Assembly (NCBI GenBank): GCA_009760855.2
Contig: WPIO01000028.1
Coordinates: 1,481,001-1,545,000, forward strand
Direction of reading: 5' to 3'
DNA from: Cristatella mucedo
Lineage: Eukaryota > Bryozoa > Phylactolaemata > Cristatellidae
Length of the DNA stretch: 64,000 nucleotides
The notes under the pieces are model-generated. The model was not told the DNA's origin, did not search any database, and was given only the letters and a program-made list of their open reading frames with translations. The position numbers and the translations under genes are program-made. Below are positions 1 through 10,389 of this stretch, piece by piece. Positions within the stretch are counted from its first letter, which is position 1. Each line of letters begins with the position of its first letter.

Positions 1-2250
1 TATATGCAATACTTGTGCTGGGCTATCAGGGTGGAACCCAGGACTAACAGCTATACGCTCTTTCAACGGTTGTCTCTTGCCTACTTTGGCTGAGGAAAAA
101 TACCGAGTTCGGTGAGCTAGAGGACTCTGCTACTTTCGGCTCACGCACATCGATTTTTGGTTAAGCTATAACTCCGTGTTTAAGAGTTCTCTCGGTGGCG
201 CACTGGGCACATTTTATAATTGAACGAGTGCGCAAACTCAAGGTTTGCAACAATCACGTGACCTGTGACTTGAGCCAATGTTGTCGACGGGCAAATCTAG
301 GACAGGGCAGACCACCATCAGCAGTTCACCTCGGACACTGAACGGACGCAGATACGTTGAAGCTGAATACGTTGACGAAGCTAATTCGCTACCACCGTGC
401 GATCCCTTCATGATAGTGAACATATGTTCTGTCGGTCGCCAAAGGATGCGAAGGAGGACGCCTCTGTTTGCTTGCGATGTGGGAAAAGCGGCAACTGCGC
501 AGTAGCCAGTGAAAGCTGCTACGGTATGTGCAACTGGATTTATAAGCCAAGGAGCGTCAGAATTAAGACACTTCGACGTTTATACATGAGCCATGGGCAA
601 AGATCTCAATGGCCAATCGATCAACAACGCATTGGAAAGTTTTAGCAAAGACACGTTCATAATTCTCGAGTACTGTCCAGACTCGTCGCTTACAGATTGC
701 ACGAACGCCGAGTATAGCAGTGCTCGAGACTATTGCTAAGAAATAGCCGAAAGTGCACCGCATACTTACAACCATCTTTCGTGCTCTTCTTTGAAGGCAT
801 CGAACATCTGCTGCGTTCTGAGATGCTGCTCTTGCCAGCCCGAATCGCTCCAGCTGTCGCTAGAGGACTCGGAGGACTGGCTGTCGGTCGTTGGGTCGGG
901 ATTGTTCTCTAAAGTCTCGACGACAAACTCTGCAAAACATCACAGCGGGACCACTTTAAAGCTGCGGCTCGCTCTTTTCGCTCAATCTAGCGGCAACTGC
1001 TAGGCCCGGGACTGCTTTGCGGCCGTACGAGTGCCAAGCAGGCGATCGATGCGGAGGGGCCGAACGTGGACAAGTCGCATGCGGAGCGGCCTGCGGGCTC
1101 CTCGCTTCCGCCTCGCAATTCGTGCGTAGAAGAGCGCCGGGGCTCCAGCTTTTCGCCGTCCGTCATCTCAAGGCAAATGCTCGGCGCCTGCCTTACGTCC
1201 GATGCAACATCTGCCGCGGCAAAGGTTCAGCGTAGGAGAGGGCGTGGTGGATGCTCGGGACACAGCGTCGTCATCAGCCACGTGGCCTGAACGCGTGTTC
1301 TCGACAACGACTGCGGTTACGTGGCGCTAAAGTGCCCCGGTCTCGGATTCAGCGCAGGATGCGATTGCAGTCTGGCCTCAAAACGCTTCATTTGAAGCAT
1401 CGCTGATGACGACGCAACTTTAAATGGCGCCCGAATGGCGCCATAACGAGAAGCCAGGAGCTTGCCACGATCTGAGTGTCCGGCCTTCGGAATCTCAAGC
1501 CGAATGGCGAAACCTTACGCACACAATGAGGGCGATGGAGCTCTACTTTTACAGAGTGATCGTCGAAGACAGGACGACCGGATACAATTAGACCTGAAAA
1601 AGATAGACGGTTGTTGGCAGATCAGTTGCGAGTTATCAGCTTAGCAACAAAACTGGCTTCAAATAAACCCAACGAAATAATAACGAAAGAGAAAGCTCTC
1701 TAGAATGATCGGGCGATCCCCCACCTAAGAGAGTTTCAGTTACGTGCAGCGATGGTACCCTGCGCCGGCCTGCAGTTTGCGGCTCATTTCCGGTTCCTGT
1801 ATCGCCCTCTGTGCCTCACCGGAGAGGGGACTCTGGACGTTCAGGTCACCGCCAGCGCCACCTAGACTCCTTATCTTAATGGCAAAATTCTAGGACCAGC
1901 AGAACATGTAAACTCGTAAACTAGCAGAACATGTAAACTAGCTCCATGGTGAAAGCTAGCTATCGCCGAGGCTCGTTACCAGCTCCCATTCAAGCACCAC
2001 CAAGAAGCCACCCCCCATTAAACGCAGCTCTTGAGCGGATATTAAGCAAGGATTCCAGTACGCCTCTCCGTAGACATTGCCTGAGCTAACTAGCGTCTTT
2101 TTTCACACCGGCATCCGAGGACCAATAGCCAGCCGTGTTTGGGCATTACCTCTTGGGAGGGGAAAGGGTGTTGGGAGGTCCTGCGAATAGCAGCCATGTC
2201 TCTTCTCGCACTGGAGGCCTAGCCTTCCTGACGCCGATTTTAAATGCCAT
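1..2250. other. No gene recognised
   Basis: Only short open frames of fewer than about 90 codons occur here, on both strands, with no recognisable motif and no convincing chain of splice sites. I see no repeat shared with the rest of the window. It is treated as unassigned intergenic or intronic sequence. Confidence 0.5.
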
Positions 2251-2261
2251 CCCCCGGGTCT

Positions 2262-2410
2262 CAGCCTACGGGTAGTACGCTCGTTGCTCACGACCAAGGT
2301 CGTGGGTTTGAGTACTCCAACAAGCGATTCCTTATTGCCCACTGAAACCGGGAGTGATAGCAATTACGGCTTATCTTCCGCTATATAAAGGAGGCTGCTA
2401 AATTAGCCAA
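2262..2410 (+). repeat. tRNA-derived SINE, degenerate
   Basis: The segment has the order seen in the better SINE copy at 31612-31785. It starts with a tRNA-like head, then a B-box-like GGTCGTGGGTTTGAGT, then a 'ccttattgcccactg' stretch. A 'gtgatagcaattacggcttatcttccgctatataaaggaggctg' type body follows, ending in 'ctaaattagc'. Many substitutions show it is old. No target-site duplication was identified. Confidence 0.65.
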
Positions 2411-3089
2411 CCTTTAATTTATTATTTATGGGCGGAAGCAGCATTACAAAGAGGGATTGTATACATACCTCAGCCGTTGCAGGTTTCTCTAAAAATATTC
2501 CCTGGCATACTTTAACAAGTGTAGCCTAAAGTGACTGCCTGACTGGCCTGCGAGCCTTGCATGGACTCAATAGCGCTCAATTCGTTGAGCCTGCTGAGAC
2601 ATGCCCTTCGCAATGAGGACCGGCCGCCACCGCAGCGTTTTCTCCTTCCAAGAACTTACGGACTTTGTTTTTACCGCTTGTATATACCTGCTAGCTATGG
2701 GCTCATATTGGCACTGGCTGAACATAAGCTTATGCACATACTGCCGCTGGTTTTCGGTTAAAGCACTTGCACCACGAAAAACTGACCGCATTCGTTTAAG
2801 TTTACCTTACAGCTTTCGGTTAGTGTCCGATTTCGATTTCGATTCCGGACTTCAAAAAGTAAAGCATTCAAGTAGAGCGTCACTTCTGCGCTTCTACGCT
2901 TGTGCATAAATTGATACGAGGTGCATACTTTTGTGTTTTTAATATAAACCTCCAAACGTGAGATCTTATCATAATTTGATAGATATATCAAACAGGCACT
3001 TTTAGTACGTCATTGAAGTGTCTGTTTGGCCATAATTTGTTCCCAAACCTCAACCCAAAGTAAACTGCTCGTTTTAGAGAGCATTTCAG

Positions 3090-4130
3090 GGGAAAACAAT
3101 GGCGGATATGAAAGATACTCAGCTAACTTACTACAGTGCCGAGACGCGGAATTTTGCAGGATTAGGTTGGGCGTTCTGTGCCATTCCCAGTAGCAGCAGC
3201 GGCGGGAGCAGCGGCGGCAGGGAGAGAGAGAGAGAAAGAGAGAGCGAGAGAGCGTACTGCGATTGCCGGAAGTGGTCGCGCGGGGCCCACCGCCGCGCCG
3301 TTCGCAAAATAACCAGCGCCGGTCGCCACGCCTGCTTCTAGCCCGGCTTGCCGCACTGCGGCATCGCTTCGCGAAGGACGCGAGCCGAATCCTGCAGCGA
3401 TTGCAGCGGTCTTCTTTTTTGTCGCTAGCGGCGCGACGTCGGTTTCATTAATTAATGACTGCTCAGCCGCCGGTGCGACCGCGCCGTCAGCAGTCCGAAT
3501 AATAAATTAAGCGCTGGCCAGCCGCCCGAGCGGCAAAGCGCCGGAGGCGTCGCGAGCTCGCCGCGGCCGCTCGCTGCTCTTCCGGTCGGGCGGCACGGGC
3601 GGACGCTGACGGCAGCGCGCGTACGTACCGTGCGTAGGCTGCATGCTACGGCCGCGCACGTCCCCGAGAACCTTCGGAGCTCGCTCGCTCGCTGACTGGC
3701 CTGCGCGGAGCAGCCGTCGGCGACGCGCGCAGTGCAACTCCGCTCAGCGCCGTGTGGCTGCGGATCCAACGGTGGCTTTTAGCACTCGTCGACCGGTTCG
3801 GTAAGGCGCGCCCGCCATAGCCCCGCCCCTGCGCTCCCTCTCGGGGCCCGGCTGCGCGTGTGGAGCAGGTCTTCGGCTGGCCGCCGGTGCGCGTCGGTTG
3901 TTGTTTACAGAAGCGAGGCGTCCTTGGAAGCTCAAAATCAATCGGCGCGGTCCGCCGCGCCCGCTTTGTTACGTGTTCGGGCGCCCGGCTCCCGCTCTCT
4001 GGGCATCCTCGGTGCTGGGGGCTGCGCCTGTGGGCGCGCGCCCGCCTGTCTGGAGGCGGCTCACCCGCTCAACGACGATTTGCTGCTTGCTAGCCCATTT
4101 CGCTGTGCTCAACAGTGCGAAGAATGAGAC
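3090..4130. promoter_or_regulatory. GC/CpG-rich island
   Basis: A dense run of CG dinucleotides and GC-rich sequence stands out from the AT-richer flanks. It contains a short (GA)n tract near 3221-3252. A plus-strand ATG at 3099 sits in a good context (AACAATGG) and opens 80 codons, but the second half of that frame is the translated GA tract and I recognise nothing in it. An unmethylated promoter-like island is one reading; a GC-rich repeat is another. Confidence 0.35.
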
Positions 4131-4725
4131 CACTAGGCCGGAAGAGAAAAAGACAGCTTGATTAATGGATGCGGAGAAATGGTTCGGATAGACCGCATTC
4201 CTTATTGTTGTCATGTCTGATACAAGGATTGCTGTTTAAAAAGTGCGTACTATTTCTTATCTAGTTCGCGCACGCGCTCGCTAATGACGACAAATAGGGC
4301 TGCCCCAAAAAGAGTGACTTCGCCGCCCGTTAGTGGGCGTTGAACGCGACTCTCAAACAGGAAAAAGTGCTGCTGCCCGTACCGAGCTAGCGCGGCCAAG
4401 TCAAGAACACGGCAGCTACGGAATGCTTACGCATTTTCTTTGCTAACGGCTGGCGAAAGTCCGCCTATACCTAACTGCCCGCCGACATCGCGGTAACAAC
4501 GAACGCAGGACGTACCTGCTTGCCAATCCCAGTGGCATATGATGAATAACTCTGACCAATCGTATCGCCGCGATCGGCATCGGTGCGACATTCTGGGTGC
4601 ACGACTAGTCGTGCGGGGCATCCTCATTCCTTCATGCGGGAGGGTATGGTTAGAGTGTCTGCCCCAGTTATCAGTTGTCCCGCAGGCGGAAAAACGAGCT
4701 CGAGGGAGACGACCGAAGAGCTCAC

Positions 4726-4828
4726 AATGTCAATTTGTGGAAGGTGCCGGAAATTTGAGTATATGTCGTTGCAGCGAGTGACAGAGTAGTCAGTATTCAC
4801 ATGACAGTTTACCAGACAACATCGAAGC
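4726..4828 (-). CDS. Candidate Cys-rich exon, possibly a distal exon of gene B
   Basis: On the minus strand a good acceptor (acttttgacag) opens 34 codons and ends at a consensus-like donor (gtgagc), phase 2 in and 0 out. The peptide is rich in cysteine and contains DIYSNFRHL. The gene A terminal exon contains RMYSNFTHI, so the two may be related. It lies 1.8 kb beyond the gene B stop at 6612. No phase-2 donor was found in the preceding exon to join it, so membership is a guess. Confidence 0.25.
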
Positions 4829-4924
4829 CTGTCAAAAGTATGCTCAGTGTGGATCAACCAAAAAGTAGTAGTCGTGAAGACGTCGCCAATGTACCAATGT
4901 GCATTGCCACAACCGCTACCTTTT

Positions 4925-5165
4925 CCTCAAATCTCTCGGAAACCGCGCCTTTAGTTCGCATGCTCCAAAAGACTGGAATTCACTTCGACTGGCGTCACGA
5001 CATCCCTTGACCTGACCACATTTAAAAAGAAACTAAAACGCATCTCTTTATCAAAGCATTTAGCGGGTCCATGTGAATCATCCTTTGTGTGCTTATGGGT
5101 ACTGACAGTGTGCTGCCACTAACCATATTTGCACGCCTCACCTAACCATGCTATGCTTGCTGTGC
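4925..5165 (+). mobile_element. L2-type LINE fragment (end of RT ORF and 3' UTR)
   Basis: The segment matches the better copies at 14797-15520 and 30440-30980. It has 'gcctttagttcg.atgctcc', 'ccttgacctgaccacatttaaa', then 'ggtccatgtgaatcatcctt' and 'ctgccactaaccatatttgca'. It is strongly diverged and lacks the terminal hairpin and (ATT)n tail. It is a dead fragment. Confidence 0.7.
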
Positions 5166-5824
5166 ATCAGTGCATCGTGCTGTGGCTCAGCATCAGCTCA
5201 GCGCCGGACCGAGTCCCGGCGGCGCCAGACCGACCGTCGTCGTTCGGCCGCCGGATGCTCGATCGCCGCGCTTCCTCATGCATTAGCAATGTTTGTGCAA
5301 TTAGTCAGCAGACTATGAACGACAATGCTCGCTATTTCAGGCTCCCCGAGATCGACTTCGGGTCGAGCGAGCGCACTCTCCACGGCAGCGTGCGGAGTCG
5401 AGCGTAGCGGCGCTGCTCCGCGAGGACTGAAGACCTCGCACGGGCCGCGCTCTCCTCCGCCAATGCGGATTCTAGTAGTCTGCGAGTGAATCGAGAGGTA
5501 AAACAAATGACTAGCGAACGACTCGAAAATGACTGGCGAAATAGTGACGCGCCGGGTCCTCTCAGTAGAATAGGCAGGCACCTTGCGCACGGCACCTGCC
5601 TACTTAGCGCCGTCGGCCCCACTAGAAAAACTCGGGAATTTCTCGCCCTTCTATCAGCGGACTTTCACTTAATCTTGTAAGTTCAAAATCTCTATTTCAG
5701 GTCCAGCGTAGGTGTTACACGACACTATTGTAGGGGCACTGTCGCATAATGCACCTCCTTAACCAACCCCCTGCAGCTGGTGATGAACGTGCCTGCAAGG
5801 CTAGTAAAACGAAGACTCGCTAGA

Positions 5825-6115
5825 GGTTCAGCCGCGTGTCTCCTTAGATCCGCCGGAGCTGCGATGGCTCCGCGGAGCTGAGTCAATCGAGGAGCGAGTT
5901 TCTCACTGTGACCGACCGGATCCGCTGCGGCTTGGCTTCTTCATGCCAGGGCGAGCTGCTGCACCAGCTTCAACCTTCTGGCTCCCTCAGGTCCTACAGT
6001 GGACCGTACAGTGGGTGTTCCATTCCTACACTTAAAGACCTTTGGCGGCGACAGAAGCTTTTGCTCTGCATGTCCTAAGCTGACGAATTCGTTGCCACGG
6101 GTCTTCTGCGAGGAC
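5825..6115 (+). mobile_element. Fragment of a second LINE-like family
   Basis: The segment shares an ordered set of blocks with 19590-19880: 'ggttcagcc.cgtgt.tcctt', 'attcctac.cttaa.gacc.ttggcg' and 'acagaagcttttgctctgca.gtcct'. In the other copy the translation reads GDKSFCSAGPRLWNSLL, the C-terminal signature (SF...AP..WNSLP) common at the end of non-LTR reverse transcriptase ORFs. This copy carries GGDRSFCSACPKLTNSLP, so the frame is partly preserved. The clade is uncertain. Confidence 0.5.
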
Positions 6116-6244
6116 ATCTGTTCTCCTGCTGCTGACTGTGGGGCATCCTTACCTGCCGTCCTGAGCGGCTACTGTCGTACAACTCGCTAGCTCGACAGCC
6201 CTGCTGACTTAGCAATGCTTCTCCTTTTCCATGCTGCGTAGGAG

Positions 6245-6530
6245 TAATGTAATGTAGTATCTCCGTCTGTAACTCCGCAAAGTCATTAAGACCATGTGGG
6301 TGTTACGCAGGAGAGTTTTGTATAGCGCACTCACAGCCTAAGCGGCTTTCGGTCGCATTCGGTAGCCAGCAGACTTCGTCTCACGCAACAAAGAATAAGT
6401 GGGAAGCATAGCAGAGTCAGGAGAGCAGTTGAGGTAGTGTGTAGCATAGAAGTAGCAGCTCAGGACCGCTGAAAAGGATGTGCCATAGTCGGCAGTAGGA
6501 GAGGAGTGCTGCCTGTTGGCTACCGTACGT
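6245..6530 (+). repeat. Unidentified interspersed repeat, copy 1 of 3
   Basis: About 270 bp are shared in the same orientation with 19005-19258 and 62315-62576. The core starts 'ctccgtctgtaactccgcaaagtca' and runs through 'gtgttacgcaggagagttttgtatagcgcactcacagcctaagcggctttcggt' to 'agcagctcaggaccgctgaaaaggatg'. No ORF, terminal inverted repeat or tRNA box was seen, so the class is unknown. A non-autonomous element is most likely. Confidence 0.75.
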
Positions 6531-6611
6531 GCACTGAAAGCCGCTTAGGCTCCAAATGCGCCATAGACAGCTCGTGCGAAGCACCCACCTTGTCCTCGTG
6601 GCTTTGTCGGG

Positions 6612-6872
6612 CTACTGAAGAAGATAAAAGTTATGCAATACTCCACCATTGCGATCAGGATTGTTCACAATAGTTTCCTTCGAATGGTGGAAGGCGCGAG
6701 ACAGCCCAAACGAATAATATACCATAATGATGACTGCTCCTCTGGCTACGCTCAAGCGGTGAAGTCGAACGTGTGCAGCAGGTTTTAGCACACGCCGTAG
6801 CATTCGCTTCCCGCTGGCATACCCTTCCGCATGCGTTGTCGTTGGTGCGAGTAGCCGGTTTACCGTAGGATC
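6612..6872 (-). CDS. Gene B, exon 8: stalk with furin-like site and start of a TNF-like domain (tentative)
   Basis: This frame is open from a possible phase-0 acceptor (aataaaag) to a TAG stop at 6612. That matches the phase-0 end of the exon at 8640. It encodes a linker, then KRMLRR (a furin-like RxxR), then VLKPAAHVRL. KP-A-AH is the usual first beta-strand of TNF-homology domains. Further on, FHHSKETIVNNPDRNG resembles FMHDVECINPEGSPNG in the gene A terminal exon, followed by FYLLQ against YFLLG. The frame stops directly after this strand, well short of a full roughly 150-residue domain. So either a later exon is missed, the gene is broken, or the family call is wrong. The acceptor is weak in pyrimidines. 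Confidence 0.4.
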   Translation of the reverse strand, partial: DPTVNRLLAPTTTHAEGYASGKRMLRRVLKPAAHVRLHRLSVARGAVIIMVYYSFGLSRAFHHSKETIVNNPDRNGGVLHNFYLLQ

Positions 6873-6989
6873 CTTTTATTCCGTCGCGTGCGACAGCGAG
6901 CGAATAAATCCTAGCCAAACGCTATGTAGCGAGTGCATATCACATTTCTGCTTACTGCAGGACTGCAATAAAAAAAACGGCGCCCTCCG

Positions 6990-7760
6990 GGGAAAAGCCG
7001 CGCGCGTGCACGCCTGCCATGCATTCGCTCAGCGTTCAGGATCCGAGTCGCTCGGCCGCGATGCTCGAAAAAGAAACTCTGAGCACCTATCGCCGCTGCA
7101 GTGCCAGACCCAGCCGCAGCGTTTCCAAGGCGACGCGCGCTCGCCACAGTGGATATCGCCGAAGCGGCGCACGCTGGCGCTAGCCAACCGTACGAGATTT
7201 CCCAGCGTGCGCGCGCGAGGGCTCGCGCTATGAGCGGCAGCGCGACTGCCGTTTCACGCCGACCGTCTCCCTCCTCCGATCGCTGGGCGCACTGCCGCGC
7301 TAGCGAGCGGGGCCAGTGCTCCGCGAGAGCGCCGCGGCTCGGAAGCGCCCGTGCTCGCTCGCTCGCGAGTCAACGAGCGAGAGAGTGCAGCTCCTGCAGC
7401 CAACGGCGGCGCCCGTCATCTCGTCGGCGCGTCATCTCGTCGGCGCGGAGGAGTCGCAGTGGCGAGCGGTGCGGTGTGCGTGCGGCGCGGCGCGATTTAA
7501 AAAAGCTGAGCAGGACAGGCCCAGTAGAGCAGCTCGCAGCCGGCGCTCGAGTTGGAGCACAGGCACCTGCAATGAGAGCCGAGCGATCGCATTTCGAGCG
7601 GCGCGCGTCCGAGGCCGCTGCCCGTCGGGGGGGCGACCGACCTCGGCGTCGCAGCGGCGAACGAGCGCGGCTGAGAGCGTAGAACGCGACGGCTCGCGGT
7701 GTGCGGGTCAGGGTGCCTGCCGCACGGCGGCGCCGGCGTCGATGCGAAACCTCCCTGTCG
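6990..7760. promoter_or_regulatory. CpG-rich island
   Basis: Very dense CG dinucleotides run through this stretch on both strands. Long open frames appear (plus 7101-7682, minus 7370-7840), but they are low-complexity Arg/Ala/Ser products of GC-rich DNA and not recognisable proteins. A TTTAAAAAA element at about 7496-7504 could be a TATA-like box on the plus strand. The island lies in the putative intron between gene B exons 8 and 7. Confidence 0.4.
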
Positions 7761-7897
7761 CCTGACGGCGTTCTAAACGATATCTGATATCGCGTCATTT
7801 CCGACTTTAAATTCAGAGATAAACTGCCTATTTCTCGCACGCCTCACGTCGTCCCTGCGAGCTGTCCTCGCTTTGCGCTGGTGAGTGGTGAAACTGT

Positions 7898-8006
7898 GCC
7901 CGCTTATGCCTACGCGTGGTTACACTAAGCGCGTTACCACTAGCAAATTGTGCCCGCTTGCGCCTAAGCGTGCTTGCACTATTCGCGTTGCCACTTGCAA
8001 ATTGGC
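7898..8006 (+). repeat. 54-bp tandem repeat, two units
   Basis: Unit 1 starts 'gcccgcttatgcctacgcgt' at 7898 and unit 2 starts 'gcccgcttgcgcctaagcgt' at 7952. Both end in 'cactagcaaattgt'-type sequence. The units differ at roughly ten positions, so the duplication is not recent. Confidence 0.8.
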
Positions 8007-8639
8007 ATGCTTTCTCCGAAACAAACAATAAGTGCCTAGAAAGAGATTTATTGTTCATAGAGAGCTATCAAATAAATTATTATTACAATAACTAGCCAAT
8101 TATTTCTTATTATTGTTGCTTCGTTTCCGACATGCAAAGTGCTTAGAACGAGATTTATGTATCATACGGTGCTATATCGATGCACAATCAACTGTCACAG
8201 CAGAGTGAAAATATGCAGCCGAAATGGCTACTCGGCGATGCTTCGGAATGCCGACTCCACTGCAAAGCTACTTACTGGTAAATGTTTATGGTTGCATTGT
8301 TGCTATTGCTGGAAATGCTAGTTACGAGAGAGCCTCCATTGCAGAAAGCTCCGACAATGACTTGGGAAGCCTGAAAGAGGAAATAAGCATACCTTCCATT
8401 AAGCGCCGCTTAGTAAAGGTTTGACGATGGCTTCGCGTGACAAGATAAGCTTACATAGTACACGAAATCCAATAAAAACACAAATGAACGAGCAGAAGAA
8501 AAAAGCTGCTCTAGCGGTGGTCTTTACTGCAAAATCGTAGAAAACTTTGGCGTCTTATTTTAAGGTGCGTGCGTCATTATATGGTGCGTCACTATATTCA
8601 TCATTTCTGTTGAATACTGAGAGGTCAAAAACGACTTAC

Positions 8640-8723
8640 CGAGTTAGGGGAAACGCGTAGCTCATTTATCGTAAGCACAGAGGGGATACAGGGCTTGTGA
8701 GCCGTGATAGGTTTTGGCAGAAA
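8640..8723 (-). CDS. Gene B, exon 7 (84 nt)
   Basis: The acceptor is tttgaatag after a T-rich tract and the donor is gtaagt. It encodes 28 codons, phase 0 to 0, which fits the neighbouring exon at 8771. The peptide includes KPITAHKPCIPSVLTINEL, with one cysteine. It extends the extracellular stalk. No exact counterpart was found in gene A; the 33814-33887 exon is the nearest by position. Confidence 0.5.
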
Positions 8724-8770
8724 CTATTCAAATACAGGAATAAACTAAAAATGTAGTCCTGGTCGCTTAC

Positions 8771-8860
8771 CTCATCACTGACAGAATCCGTGATTTGCTG
8801 TTTAATCGCGCGAGAGCGAGAGAGCGTGCATTTTGAAAATGCAGCCGAAGTGACGTTGAG
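8771..8860 (-). CDS. Gene B, exon 6 (90 nt, Cys at residue 11)
   Basis: A good acceptor (aatcacgtttcag) and donor (gtaagc) bound 30 codons, phase 0 to 0. The peptide starts LNVTSAAFSKCTLSRSR, with an N-x-T sequon and Cys at residue 11. Gene A has a 90-nt, phase 0-0 exon at 35267-35356, also with Cys at residue 11. The equal length, phase and Cys position support common origin. The role is probably extracellular stalk, and the Cys could form an interchain bond. Confidence 0.65.
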
Positions 8861-10326
8861 CTGAAACGTGATTAAGCGAGGCAAAAAGCGATTACCATTT
8901 CAATCGAATTGATGAGCAAAAATTTTTTGGGCTGAATCGTGAGGCTGAAAGCTATTAGCAGCTGGTTCAGGCTCTCATACAGAGCTAGGCCAAAATGGAA
9001 TGCAAAAAGTTCCTGAAAAATTAAAGGAGAACTCAGGACAGAAACTCGCAGGAGCAAATCGAGCGTTTTTCACGGGGGCACGGTCGTCTCTCGCCACTTC
9101 GTGGCTTCACTTTATTGGGGTTTAATCATATATATTCCTTAGAGTTGATCGGAGAGCGAGGACTTGGTTGTGAGTCAATTATACATTCCTGTATTACAAT
9201 TAAAATTACTGTACGTATGGACTGAAGGCTATCTATGCATTCGAGCATCCCTGCATATCCTTCAACGCCTTCATGTGCAGCCACTCGATCACTCATTGCG
9301 TGTGGGCAAGAAAGTTTTTCCAAAATATTGGGTGGGGTGAAGCCAAGCCAATCAGAACGTGCTGTTCACTGATTGACTATCGTATCCTCTAAATGTACAT
9401 TAATAATATTATGATACTTCTAACATCTAATATGCCTTATTTTCTCTTATTTGGTCTAATATATTGAGTAATACGAGTGTAACGGTGGCTAAAGGGGTGT
9501 TATTTAAAGTCTAGAGGGCTCTAATAGTGTTAAAACCGTATTTAACAGGTCGTTTTTATGCTTTAACTACGAAAATATTCGATTTGTAAACAAAGAATCA
9601 TACTTCACGGATGTTAACTTATCCCGTTGGAGTCTGGAACTGATTAACCGCAATAAACGAGGGACGACTGTACTGAACTTTTGAGTGTCATTTTTAAGGA
9701 CAGTATAACAAAAACATCACGTGGACTATATTTGAGGTCTTCCATTAGAAAGCGATCTACAGTATACCCGTAAATCCAGAACATCTACCTATTTCTATAC
9801 CATTTTGAGTGGTCACTTTGTAATAATTCCGAGTAATGTACGTTAATTTTGATCCATGTACTATTATTTGACAATATATGAATCATAAGGCACGATTTTG
9901 TCAGTTTCCTCATCGGAAATGGGTTAATTTCAAGCTAATCACTGTCCTGGTCACAAAGGTAAAGTTTGTGAGGAATATTAGGCAAAGACACTTACTACCC
10001 AAAGACAAAATTTGTGTCACAGTTAAAGGTTCCATAGCCAAAATAGGAAATCTAAATCTGTGAAGCTGATGCTATTCCTGTTTGGCTTGAGGCAGTTGTC
10101 TGCCACTGAGCCCACTCTCTGCTGAGAGACCCGGCGAACCGAGACATTTTTTCAGTGGTTACGTTTTCCTAGTAGAAACGGGTTGGGGCGGGGCTGAGAA
10201 CCGTAGCAGGGGTGATGTGCCCAGTGCCGCTATAAAAACCCGGATACACGAACACAGAAGGCTCGCTTGAACTAGAGTAGGCCCAGCAGAAACGAACCTA
10301 GCTCGATACACAGGGTCTGTGCTTAC
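8861..10326. other. Gene B intron; nothing else recognised
   Basis: AT-rich sequence with only short open frames. The stretch 10185-10330 on the plus strand carries a promoter-like pair, listed separately. No repeat family shared with the rest of the window was identified. Confidence 0.45.
10185..10265 (+). promoter_or_regulatory. Promoter-like GC box plus TATA box, plus strand
   Basis: A GGGGCGGGGC element at about 10185 is followed by TATAAAAA at about 10231, spaced as in a core promoter, with possible initiation near 10262. It would fire antisense to gene B, just ahead of exon 5. It could belong to an old LTR or other element or to an antisense transcript, or be chance. Confidence 0.25.
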
Positions 10327-10389
10327 CTTAATCGCGTAATCGCTTATCTTTAATTCCTGTTGATCGACTGTTGCTTTGAGCGCAGATAC
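10327..10389 (-). CDS. Gene B, exon 5 (63 nt, coiled coil)
   Basis: The exon runs from an AG acceptor (aatcattatag) to a donor (gtaagc), 21 codons, phase 0 to 0. The peptide contains VDQQELKISDYAIK. Gene A has a 63-nt, phase 0-0 exon at 36083-36145 with VNKQEVLLNETTTK at the same position. Charged residues and heptad-like hydrophobics suggest part of a parallel coiled-coil stalk outside the membrane. Confidence 0.7.

Noticed and set aside
7101-7682. 193-codon plus-strand frame
   Set aside because: Arg/Ala/Ser low-complexity product of a CpG-rich island; equally long frames occur on the other strand and no motif is present.
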